Part shown: positions 20,520 to 30,540 of the stretch, piece after piece | How positions within the stretch are numbered: position 1 is the stretch's first letter | Layout: each line of letters starts with the position of its first letter | Translations under genes and position numbers: made by a program | The notes under the pieces: generated by a model | Databases searched by the model: none | What the model was told of the DNA's origin: nothing | What the model saw: only the letters and a program-made list of their open reading frames with translations | Source: Prionace glauca | Taxonomy: Eukaryota > Chordata > Chondrichthyes > Carcharhiniformes > Carcharhinidae | Direction: 5' to 3' | DNA: 64,000 nt | Assembly: GCA_037974335.1 (NCBI GenBank) | Contig: CM075760.1 | Span: 20,912,291 to 20,976,290 of the forward strand

Positions 20520-20949
20520 CATAGAACATAGAACATTACAGCGCAGAACAGGCCCTTCGGCCCACGATGTTGCACCGACCAGTTACAAAAACAATGACCC
20601 ACTAGCCTATACCAATCCCTTTTCATCCATAAACCTATCTACAAATCTCTTAAACGCCCCCAAACTAGGAGCATTTACAACTGCAGCAGGCAGGGCATTC
20701 CAATCCCTCACCACCCGCTGGGTAAAGAACCTACCCCTGACATCCGTCTTGTAGCTACCCCACCTTAATTTAAAGACATGCCCCCTCGTGCTAGCTTTCT
20801 CCATCCGAGGAAAAAGGCTATCACTGTCCGCCCTATCTAAACCTCTAATCATCTTATATGCTTCAATAAGATCCCCTCTTAGCCGCCTTCTTTCCAACGA
20901 AAACAACCCCAAATCCCTCAGTCTCTCCTCATCGGACCTCCCCACCTTC
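20520..20949 (-). mobile_element. LINE A 3' part nested in a Penelope-like element
   Basis: Reversed 3' end (atagaacatagaacattaca) then coding sequence for the last 124 residues of ORF2. An intact stretch reads VVRDWNALPAAVVNAPSLGA and MDEKGLV. The copy is strongly 5'-truncated. At its 5' junction lies an inverted 10-bp copy of the flanking target. Confidence 0.85.
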
Positions 20950-21217
20950 CTTCTTACTGTAAGTACAGTAAGAAGTCCCACAAAACTAGGTTAAAGTCCA
21001 ACAGGTTTATTTGGCAGCAGAAGCTTTTGGAGCATTGCTCCTTCTTCAGGTAAGTGGAAGTTCCGTTCACAAACAGGGCATATAAAGACACAAACTCAAT
21101 TTACAATATACTGGTTGGAATGTGAGTCTTTCGAGGTAATTAAGTCTTAAAGATACAGACAATGTGAGTGGAGAGAGGGCCAGGCGCAGGTAGTAGAGGT
21201 GTGTATTGTCTCCAGCC
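20740..21217. repeat. 478-bp duplicated segment (copy 2, source locus)
   Basis: Partner of 18166-18643. Here it lies in its natural context: LINE A sequence continues on the left to its 3' tail and Penelope-like sequence continues on the right to the GIY-YIG coding region. This copy is therefore the likely donor. Confidence 0.9.
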
Positions 21218-22147
21218 AGGCCAGTAAGTGAGATTTTGCAAACTCAGGATTGCCGATCACCAGGAGTGTTCTCTTCCAGTTGGGGCATACTTCAGCAGTC
21301 ACGGGCATTCAGCCTCAGATCTTCAGATAAGCGTTCTCTCAGATGGCCTTCATGACACACAGCAGTGCAGGATCGCTGACCAGACACTGATAGCCAAGTC
21401 CCACACACACGAGGACAGCCTCAACCGTGATCTTGGGTTTATGTCACATTATCTGTAACTCCCACGACTTGCCTGGACTTGCAAAATCTCACTAACTGCC
21501 CTGGCTGGAGACAATACACAATTCTTTAACTGTGCTTAACCCTCTCTCCACTCACATTGTCTGTATCTTTCAGACTTGTTTACCCGTAAAGTCTCACGTT
21601 CCAACCATTATTTTGTTAATTGAGTTTGTGTCTTTACATGTCCTATTTTTGAACACAGCTCCTCGCTCGCCTGAAGAAAGAATACCATTCCAAAAGCCAA
21701 TGGTGCCAAATAAACCTGTTGGATTTTAACCTGGTGTTGTGAGACTTCGGACTGTGCTGACCACAATGCAAAACCTGTCGTGCCAATTACCAAGGCAGCC
21801 CCTATGTTTTTGGCCTCTGGAATAAGTGTCACAACTTAAAGTTTCTGTGTATTCAGCAATTTAAACGTCTTAGCGTCAAACAAAAACACATTTTTAAGAG
21901 ATTGCACACTTTTACCCCTCCTCCCGGTTTTCACAATTCTTTTTCATCTTCCTAAACATCTTTTACATCTTTACAAACTAAACTCCACAACACAGGCAAC
22001 ATTAACATAATGATCTGCGCGTTGTAGATGTGATAACTCAATAAGGACGCAGACCACAAGCATCAGCTGCAAACAGGGTGGAGCAGATGGCAAGAGTGGC
22101 AGAGTTAAACACGGGCTACATCATTCATAATCAGTGGAGAAACTTAC

Positions 22148-22394
22148 CGGGGAAACCAACAATAGCCAGGATTGGATAGTAAAAGTATCGAATCAGTTTC
22201 AATACAGATTCAACACGCTTAGCTGTAGACGGCCAATCTTGAGACAGCAAGTAAAGTACCGAGTATAAACTCCTCTCAGTTGTTGTAACATTCAGATCTC
22301 TGCCCCTCAGATGCTGAACCATTATGGGAATGTCCAGATCTACCTTTCCTGGATACACCTCCATTGCAGAAAGCTTGCAATTTCTCTCTCCCAA
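22148..22394 (-). CDS. GPR139-like receptor gene 1, exon 1
   Basis: Encodes the extracellular N-terminus and the first half of TM1. The frame opens at an ATG at 22394 and runs to the donor (cccg, then gtaagt) at 22148, phase 1. It ends in the hallmark YYPILAIVGFP, and joining to 16185 gives AIVGFPVNIITIV, the expected TM1. An N-glycosylation site (NVT at residue 35) is present. The N-terminus of about 65 residues before TM1 is long for the group, so a downstream Met (residue 11 or 25) may be the true start. The intron is about 5.96 kb, enlarged by LINE, SINE and Penelope-like insertions. Confidence 0.82.
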
Positions 22395-22884
22395 TGTTGA
22401 TACCTCGACTCCCTCTCTGTGGAGCCGCTTATCACTGTGACACTCCCAGTGACACCGTGCATAACTCCTTTATGAAGCATGGATGGGAATGCTCCAGAGA
22501 TACGATTAGTACCGGTTGAATTAATTCCGACATTAATTACAGTAACTGAACAAACAGGTTAATATTTTCCATTCAAAATATGTTTTTGTAAATGCATCAC
22601 AAAATAATTCTAGGTCTGTATGAGCGTTCCTGATGGAAGGAACTTTGGAAATGCCGGAAGGGTTGACCAGTATCTTTCAATCTTGCTGGGAGATGGGATT
22701 GTAACAAAGAAAGGAACACATTATGCAAAAGTCCCCCCAGCCTGTCCGGAAGGGAAAACATTTTAAACCTGGAAATGTAGAGCTGTCAGCATCGCATCAG
22801 TGAAAGAAATGGGGAAAGTCTGAACCCAAAATCTTGGAGAAAATAACTTGTAACTTCTAACACCATGGGTGGGTCCATTGTGAT

Positions 22885-23855
22885 TTGTCATTTATATTAA
22901 TGATTTGGGTGAGAATTCCGGAGGCATGGTTAGTCCGTTTGCAGATGACAACAAGATTGGTACATTGTGGATAGTGAAAAAAAAAGGTTATCTCCGATTG
23001 TAACGGGATCTTGATCAATTGGACCAATGGGTTGATGAATGACAGATGGAGTTTAATTTAGATGAATGCGAGGTGATGCATTTGATAGATCGAACCAGGA
23101 CAGCTATTAGTTAATGCTGAGGTATTCGGGACAGTTAGAGAACCAAGGAATCTGGGAGGTTACAGGTTCATAGCTCCTTCAAAGTGGAGTCACCGTTGGG
23201 CAGAGTTGTGAAGAATGAATTTGGCGTACTTGGTTTCCTTGGACAGAACAGCGAATGAAGGGGTTGGGACACCTTGTTGAAGTTGTAGAAGACATTGGTA
23301 AGGCCACACTTGGAATATTCTGTACAGCTCTGGTCAATCTGTTATAGGAAGTATATTATTAAACTACGAAGAGTGCAGAAAAGATTTACGAAGAGGGTAT
23401 TGGGACTAGAATGTTTGTGTCTTAAGGAGAAACGTGATAGACTAGAACTTTTTTTTCCCTGGGGTGTAGGAAACCTAGGGTTGATCTTACAGAGGCCTAG
23501 AAAATAATGGGGGCACTGATCAGCCAGACAGTCAATGTATTTTCCCAAAATACATTCAAAAACTAGAGGAAATACGTTTAAGGCGAGATGAGAAGATGCA
23601 AAAGGGTCTGGGTGAGCAATTGTTTCACACAGAGGGTAGTACGTTTCTGGAACAAGCTGCTAGAGGGAGTAGAGGTGGGTACAGTTTTGACAGTGAAGAA
23701 AACATTAAGGCAGGTAGATGGATAAGATAGATGAAATTGGGCCAAATGCCGGCAATTGGAGACCTTAGCGGTCTATAAAAAAGGCAGCATGTACAAGTTG
23801 GGCCGAAGGGCCCGTTTCCATTCTGTAAACATCAATGACTGTATGATTTTCCGGC
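22885..23855 (+). mobile_element. CR1-type LINE (family E), 5'-truncated
   Basis: Decayed reverse transcriptase from the FVIYINDLGENS-like and FADDNKIG-like catalytic region, through the C-terminal block (LVRPHLEYSVQLW at 23295-23340) to a 3' end with cccgtttccattctgtaaac and tcaatgactgtatg. It has many frameshifts and stops. Relatives: 1058-1588 and 26128-26510. Confidence 0.75.
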
Positions 23856-24039
23856 CGTGTTTGTTCCAATGCCAGAAAATCCCTGCCTGAGGTCGCCTGA
23901 CATGAGAATTGTATTAGACAGGATAGGAAAATTCCAACTCGTGTTAATCAGTAGCAATCCGTGCTTATGTCATAGAATCATAGTGAGATTGATATTGTCT
24001 TCAGGTAAATACAATATTGGACTCTTCAAATTATCCCAT

Positions 24040-24728
24040 AACATAAGAACATAAGAACATAAGAAATAGGAGCAGGAGTAGGCCATCTGGCCCTTCGAGC
24101 CTGCCCCGCCATTCAATAAGATCATGGCTGATCTGTCGTGACTCAGCTCCACCTTCCTGCCCTCTCCCCATAACCCTTAATCCCTTCTCTTATCAAAAAC
24201 CCATCAACCCGTTTCTTAAAAATATTTAGCGAGGCAGCCTCCACCACTTCAACGGGCAGAGAATTCCAGAGATTCACCACCCTTTGAGTGAAGAAGTTCA
24301 TCCTCAACTCTGTTCTAAACCGCCCCCCCTTTATCTTGAGGCTGTGCCCCCTAGTCCTACTGTCTTTTTTGAGCGGGAAGAGTCTCTCCACCTCTATCCT
24401 ATCCATCCCATTCATCATCTTATACGTCTCAATGAGATCTCCCCTCATTCTTCTAAACTCTAACGAGTACAAGCCTAGTTTATTCAGCCTCTCCTCATAG
24501 CTCAATCCCCTCAACTCTGGTATCAGCCTAGTAAACCTCCTCTGCACTCCCTCCAGGGCCAAAATATCCTTGCGCAGGTGCGGCGCCCAAAACTGCACAC
24601 AGTACTCCAGCTGCGGCCTCACCAATGCCCTATACAGCTGTAGCAAGACCTCCCTACTTTTATATTCAATCCCCCTCGCTATGAAGGCCAGCATCCCATT
24701 CGCCTTCCTGACCACCTGCTGCACCTCG
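24040..24728 (-). mobile_element. LINE B 3' part
   Basis: Reversed 3' end (acataagaacataagaaata) and an open frame of 193 codons covering the C-terminal ORF2 block from QQVVRKANGMLAFIARGIEY to IKGYGERAGRWS. It matches 38093-39120 and 43162-44609 very closely, so it is a fairly young insertion. Confidence 0.85.
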
Positions 24729-25304
24729 TCACAATTTGGAACTTGGTCATCGATAATGTGCTTATGTGAAATACACCTAAGTCTCTTTGTTTCATCTCAT
24801 GGTTTGCATCACTGCTCTGTATGTGTTCTCTATCTAGTTTGTGGTATGCCTGCCTTGAAATTGTTTCATCGGACAATGTACAGAGAGATTTGTTCTGTTA
24901 GTCCATGCTGTAGGGTCTCTGATAGTGTTTTTAAGGGGCAGTGTAAAGGAAACTATTTCCTGCCTAGCTCTGCCCTGCATCTGATGAAGCAGAGCCTTTG
25001 CTGTTTAGGATTATCTGATACTCTTCGGTGACGGACTAGTTTATGAATGAAATTATCAATGTTTCCTCATTTTCACTCATTCTACCTCTGGATTTTATCA
25101 TAAAAGGGCAGAGATGAAGGTGTCTTTACGCGGCTGGATCACTGGGTGGCGCAATGACTCTTTCACGGAAGGACCTTGAGTTCAACCACATCCCATACAT
25201 GGGGGGGACATGCCTGTCTGGGAAAGGGGGGGGGGGGTGTGGGGGGGTCTCTATAATAGGGAAATGGAGCGGAGTTGATGGGTTTTAGAGAACGGAATTA
25301 AGTC
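24729..25304. other. Unassigned spacer with G-rich tract
   Basis: A poly-G-rich run at about 25200-25245; no exon was recognised. It lies just beyond the poly(A) signals of the immunoglobulin membrane exon. Confidence 0.4.
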
Positions 25305-25786
25305 AAGCCAGAGATGGTTAAATTTTTATTCAATGTTTATTTTAAAAATTCAGAGAATGTTTTACAACTTTTTTTAATGTTAGAAAAGTGAATATAACGA
25401 TCGAACTTTACATTGAAAATAGAACACAAGCACAGGGAATCCGTCAATATTTGGACATCTGTTACATACACCAGAAATAGAAAACAGGACATTAATAGGA
25501 AGAACAATTAACAAATGTGAATAAGAAATCAAACAATTTTCGAATTTATGCATGAAATTTGATCTACGGGGAAACTATTAACCATAATTACATTATCATA
25601 AAAATGCCTGATACATTTTACACTGAAAACTGAATTAAAACCTAAGGTAGCCTAAGTTACAGATTCAGAATGATAAGCTGGGAGAATTTTACTGATACAG
25701 TCACCGAGAGCTGATATTATGGTTGAACCATACACAGATCTTGATAATCAGCTGAGGGAAGTCTTCAGTTCAACCCGTCATTTGAT
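25305..25786 (-). CDS. Immunoglobulin heavy chain, second membrane exon (TM2) and 3' UTR
   Basis: On the minus strand an acceptor (cctctactttacag) is followed at 25786 by atcaaatga, giving Ile-Lys-stop in phase 0 after Lys at the end of TM1. Membrane immunoglobulin mu-type chains end in just such a tiny exon (KVK then stop in mammals); here the tail is KIK. A UTR of about 450 bp follows, ending with two aataaa signals on the minus strand (25336-25341 and 25325-25330). No LINE or SINE sequence was seen in the UTR. The coding part is 25778-25786; the cleavage site is estimated. Confidence 0.75.
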
Positions 25787-25918
25787 CTGTAAAGTAGAGG
25801 CAATATTGAAGCAGATGTTTCTGATGTGGGACATTAATGTTTTTAATCAGTGAAACATTGAGAGATTTTTCAAATCCATTCTGCCAGTTTGAAATGTGAG
25901 TGAATTGAATAATCTCAC

Positions 25919-26046
25919 CTTCACCAGAGTGACGGCAGTGATGTAGAAACTGCTTAGGAAGAACAGGACGATGAATGTGGAAGCGGTTCTCCAGATGTTG
26001 CTGTTATCATCCTCATTGCCTTCAATCCAGATGCAGTCGATGGGGT
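25919..26046 (-). CDS. Immunoglobulin heavy chain, first membrane exon (TM1)
   Basis: A 128-bp exon with acceptor cgcccccag and donor aag followed by gtgaga. It reads PIDCIWIEGNEDDNSN, an acidic Cys-containing linker, then IWRTASTFIVLFFL and SSFYITAVTLVK. The pattern NxWxTASTFIVLFLLSxFY is the hallmark of the membrane segment of immunoglobulin heavy chains, whose polar face binds the Ig-alpha/beta signalling pair of the B-cell receptor. It joins TM2 at 25786 in phase 0 and needs a one-base overhang from an upstream constant-domain exon. No such exon was recognised upstream on this strand (26-64 kb). It could be IgM- or IgW-like, or an orphan left by cluster rearrangement; the class cannot be told from this exon. 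Confidence 0.85.
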
Positions 26047-26127
26047 CTGGGGGCGGAGACCAGGAAATGAAATTAGATTACTTTATTTATCCCGGGAATC
26101 TCATTGTTATTTTTCATCTCCCCATTC

Positions 26128-26510
26128 TCGAATTGTAACGGGATCTTGATCAATTGGGCCAGTGCATTGATGAATGGCACATGGGGTTTAATTTAGATAA
26201 ATGCGAGATGATGCATCTGATAGATCGAACCAGGGCAGCACTGAGTTAATGCTAAGGTATTGGGGAAGTTAGAGAACAAAAAAATCTGGGAGGTTACAGG
26301 TTCATAGCTCCTTGACAGTGGAGACACAGGTGGATAGAGTTGTGAAGAAGGCATTTGGCAAGCTTGGTTTCATTGGTCAAAACAGCGAATAAATGAGTTG
26401 GGACCTCTTGTTGAAGTTGTACAAGAGATTGGTAAGGCCTAACTTGGAATTCTGTGTACAGCTCTGGTCACCCTGTGATAGGAAAGATATTATAAAATGG
26501 GATTTGAAAT
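26128..26510 (+). mobile_element. LINE E internal fragment
   Basis: Matches 22998-23350 closely (ttgtaacgggatcttgatca). It covers the EFNLDKCEMMH-like block to VQLWSPCDRKDI, and is truncated at both ends. It lies upstream (5' side) of the immunoglobulin TM1 exon in antisense orientation. Confidence 0.72.
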
Positions 26511-27312
26511 GGAAAAAAGATAGAGATCTCCAAACATAATCTTCGAAAACGAAATAAAATGTTCATCCTCCCCCACCCCCAACTCCCGTCCCACTCTCAG
26601 TATCCAGAAGCTACTCAACTCCCTCTCTCTGTTTGGGATGGGGCTGCAGATTCCTTCCTGACACTTCTAAAATCATTCTCCCAGGATTTTTCTCCACATG
26701 TTCAGACTATCTGAAAGGGTGTGATTGGAGTTGCATCTAGTGACTATACTCTGGCGGCTTTCACACAGTGTCTCTACCTCATGTTCTCTTCCTCCCTCAC
26801 CATCTCTATTTTGACCTTTTGTTCCACCTCTCTCTTTTTCACCTACATTCTTCCTTTCTCACCTTCTGTTCACTCTCTGTAATTGTGAAGATGGATGATC
26901 TTATCTAGGTCGTGACCCCGCATCAACCCACCCACAACCTCTCCTTCTATCCTCCTTCTAAGTACTTCTAACTGACCATATCTTTGCAACTTTCCCTGCC
27001 TCTTATGCATTCTGTTTTCAAAGGAGTGATGCAATATTTCTGACCATCTTTGCCAGTAACCAGAAATCAAATTGCTGCGAGGAGCTGAGAAGTGGCACAA
27101 GATCTTGGGTCTCCAGGTTTGGGTTATTGCCCAGCTGCCAGTCTCTGAAGAAAAGCATCAGCAACAAAACTCTGAGATTGCTGATTTACAGACATCAATC
27201 AATGTATAAATAAACAAACAAATTAATACATTAATAAGCACGGGGTGGGGGGGGGGCTTATTTTAAAACAAACTACCAAAGGAATTTACACAGTATGTTG
27301 TCATACTGTGTG
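26511..27312. other. Unassigned sequence
   Basis: Searched on both strands for immunoglobulin constant-domain exons and other genes; none recognised. A G run lies at 27243-27256. Confidence 0.4.
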
Positions 27313-27313
27313 C

Positions 27314-27367
<54 letters not shown>

Positions 27368-27370
27368 CAG
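27313..27370 (+). repeat. GT/GA microsatellite
   Basis: About 20 GT dinucleotides followed by a short GA run. Confidence 0.95.
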
Positions 27371-28298
27371 GAAGAGTTCGATGCTGGGGGAGATGAACAG
27401 GAATAGAGACAAATAGAGAGAGATGGGGAGAAATGTCTTTAAATATATTGCGAGTAGGGTTGACCAGGGGAAGCCAGTCCAAGTGGTATACTTGGACTTT
27501 CAGAAAGCGTTTGCCAAAGTCCCCTATAAGAAATTATCCTGCAAGATTAAATCACATAGGATTGGGGGAGTTGGATTGAGGTGGTTAGAAAACTTGTTGG
27601 CAATGATGAAACAAAGAGTTGGAATTAATTGGTTCTTTGGAAACTGGCAGTGTGGTGCTAGAGGGATCAGTGCTGAGGCCCTAGCTATTCATAACATATA
27701 TTACTTATTCGACGATTGAACAAAACATAAATACAAAATACAACATCTCAAAGCTTGCAGTTGATACCAAATTGGGTGGAAGAGAGAAGAGTGACGAGGA
27801 TGCAGAGGTAAATCAGCATGATGTGGAAAGGTTGGGTGAGTGGGTAAATTAATGACAGATGCAGTATAATTTGGATAAATGTGGGGTTATTCACTTCGGA
27901 AAAAAAAACAAGAAGACAGATTACTGCCTGAATGGCTGGTAATTGGGACACAGGAATGTACAATGGATCCTGGGTATCCATGTGGACCAGTCGCTGAATG
28001 TAGCCATGCAGGTGCAGCAAACAGTATAGAAGCCAAATTGTATATGGGCCTTCATGGCGAGAAGCTTCCAAGTAGAGAAGCAGGAATGCGTGTTACAATG
28101 TGGCTTGGTGAGGTGCAATTGCCATATTGCGTGCAGTTTTTGTCTCGTTTTCAGAGGAAGGATGTTCTTGCTCTCGAAGAAGTACAACGACATTTAATAG
28201 GCTAATTCCAGGGGTGGCAGAACTGATCTATGAGGAGAGATTGGTTAGCCTCGGATTGTTTTCGCTGAAATTCAGGTGAATGAGTGGGATTTACAAAA

Positions 28299-29845
28299 GA
28301 ACATAAGAAATAGGAGCAGGAGTGGGCCATCTAGCCCTTCGAGCCTGTCCCACCATTCAATAAGATCATGGCTGATGTGAAGTGAATCAGTTCCACTTTC
28401 CCACTTTCTCCCCATAACCTTTAATTCCCTTGTCTGTCAGAAACCTATCTACCCGTGACTTAAATATATTGAGCGAGGTAGCCTCCACACTTCAATGCGC
28501 AGAGAACTCCAGAGATTCACCACCCTTTGAGTGAAGAAGTTCCTCCTCAACTCCGGTCTAAACAGCCCACCCCCCTTATCTTGAGGCTGTGCCCTCTCGT
28601 CCTGCTATCCTTTCTAAGCGGGAAGAATCTCTCTACCTCTACCCTATCCATCCCTTTCATTATCTTATACGTCTCTATAAAATCCCCCCTTATCCTTCGA
28701 AACTCCAACCAGTACAGACCCAGTCTCTTTAGTTTCTCTTCATAGTCCAACCACCTCATTTCCGGTATCAGCCTAGTAAACCTCCTCTGCACTCCCTCCA
28801 AGGCCAAAATAACCTTGCGCAAGTGCGGCGACCAAAGCTACACACAATACTCCAGCTGCGGCCTCACCAATGCCCTATACAGTTGCAGCAAGACCTCCCT
28901 ACTTTTATATTCAATCCCCCTCGCTATCAAGGCCAGCATCCCATTCGCCTTCTTGATCACCTGCTGCACCTGCAAACTGGGTTTTTGCGACTCTTGCACA
29001 AGAACCCCCAGGTCCCTCTGCACCGTAGCATGCTGCAGCTTTTCACCCTTTAAATAGTAATCCCTCCTACTATTATTCCTGCCAAAGTGGATAACCTCAC
29101 ACTTGCTATCATTATACCCCATCTGCCAGCTCCTCGCTCACTGGCTCAGCCTATCCATATCTCTCTGCAGACTTTCCTCACCCTCCACGCAATTTGCTTT
29201 ACCACTCATCTTCGTGTCGGTTGAGCTATGGGGAGAGGCTGAATAAACTAGGCTTGTACTCGTTGGAGTTTAGAAGAACGAGGGGAGATCTCATTGAGAC
29301 GTATAAGATGATGAATGGGATGGATAGGATAGAGGTGGAGAGACTCTTCCCACTCAGAAAGGACAGTAGGACTAGGGGGCACAGCTTCAAGATAAAGGGG
29401 GGGCGGTTTAGAACGGAGTTGAGGAGGAACTTCTTCACTCAAAGGGTGGTGAATCTCTGGAATTCTCTGCCCGTTGAGGTGGTGGAGGCTGCCTCGCTAA
29501 GTACTTTTAAGACACGGGTTGATGGGTTTTTGATAAGCGAGAAGATTAAGGGTTATAGGGAGAAGGCGGGAATGTGGAACTGAGACACAACAGATCAGCC
29601 ATGATCTTATTAAATGACGGGGCAGGCTCGAAGGGCTGGATGGCCTGCTCCTGCCCCTATTTCTTATATTCTTATGTTATGTTCTGATGTGTCATCAGCA
29701 AATTTCGTTACCCTGCACTCAGCCCCCTCCTCCAGATCATCTATATAACTGATAAATAGCTGAGTCCCCAGCACCGACCCCTGGGGCACCCCACGAGACA
29801 CCAACCGCCAATCAGAATAGCACCCAGCATATCACCCATTGATAC
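28299..29845 (-). mobile_element. LINE B copy (reverse) interrupted by another LINE B
   Basis: Reversed 3' end (agaacataagaaataggagc) and ORF2 sequence up to about the SGVPQGSVLGPQLF region (29770-29800). It is interrupted at 29218 and resumes at 29694 (tcatcagcaaatttcgttac), exactly as continuous LINE B would read. It is more diverged than the inner copy. Confidence 0.83.
29214..29693 (+). mobile_element. Innermost LINE B copy with gtgtc target duplication
   Basis: The insert 29219-29688 is flanked by gtgtc at 29214-29218 and 29689-29693. It starts in LSYGERLNKLGLYSLEFRRT and has an intact frame to EKAGMWN followed by stop, then the 3' UTR and tail. It is 5'-truncated. Confidence 0.85.
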
Positions 29846-30224
29846 CATTTCATATAGGCTCATAAAATTCTAACAGGGTGAGAACAGATGTTTCCGATGG
29901 TGAGAGTGTCCTGAATCAGGGGTAACAGTCTGAGGAAACAGGGTAAACCGTTTAAGACAGGGATGTGGAGCCATTTCTTCACCCAAGCAGTTGGGAGATT
30001 GTGAAATTCATTACTGCAGGAAGCATTTGATGTCAAAATGTGTAGTGCATTAAAAAGGCGACTAGATATAGCATTTGGGCTGAATGGGATGGAGATTTAT
30101 GGGAAGAAAGCAGCATTAGGCTATTGAGTTGGATGATCAGCCATGATTGTGATTAATAGCGGAGCAGGCTCGAAGGGCCAAATGGCCTCCTCCTGTTACT
30201 ATCTTCTTTGATTCTATTTTAAAC

Positions 30225-30540
30225 AGAAGGAGAGAGAGATGTTGGAGACAGACAGAATAGATATGGGGAAAGTGAGCGAGAAATGTTTGAAGAGAGATGG
30301 ATAAATACGGGGAAAAAGCTGGACTGTGAGTAAAGAACGGAAAGAGGTTGGATGTGACAGAAACCTGGAGATAGGGGAAGAAAACTGCAAAGGGAGAAAG
30401 GAATAAGATGGCAAGAGTCAGATTAGGAAAGAAATAGAGACAGGGAGACAAGAATGGAAAGAGAGACAACCAGAACAAGGAATCTGGAAACTATAACAAG
30501 GAAAAACTGGGGGGAAACAACAGATTGAGGAAGAGATTTG
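30225..30540 (+). repeat. Purine-rich low-complexity tract
   Basis: GA-rich sequence (gagagagatgttggagacag and similar). No gene. Confidence 0.6.

Larger units (their letters stand above)
20473..21775 (+). mobile_element. Penelope-like element with 14-bp target-site duplications and nested LINE
   Basis: Flanked by identical cacaatgcaaaacc at 20473-20486 and 21762-21775. The left end is ccatgatgtggaggtgccag-type pseudo-LTR sequence, interrupted at about 20519 by LINE A. The interior has a GIY-YIG nuclease tail (CSLPVGAYFSSHGHSASDL, then SLNRDLGFMSHY at about 21415-21455). The right end (about 21530-21761) is an inverted relative of the left pseudo-LTR. No reverse transcriptase is left. The element is incomplete and broken. 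Confidence 0.85.
27440..30220 (+). mobile_element. LINE (family F) split by nested LINE B copies
   Basis: Left part 27440-28298 has reverse transcriptase motifs (VVYLDFQKAFAKVPYKKL, then a catalytic region and RKDVLALEEVQRH), and the right part 29846-30220 has the 3' end (attaatagcggagcaggctc, caaatggcctcctcctgtta). Between them lie LINE B minus-strand sequence (28299-29218 and 29694-29845) and, inside that, a plus-strand LINE B copy (29219-29688). LINE F is old, with many stops. Confidence 0.8.
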
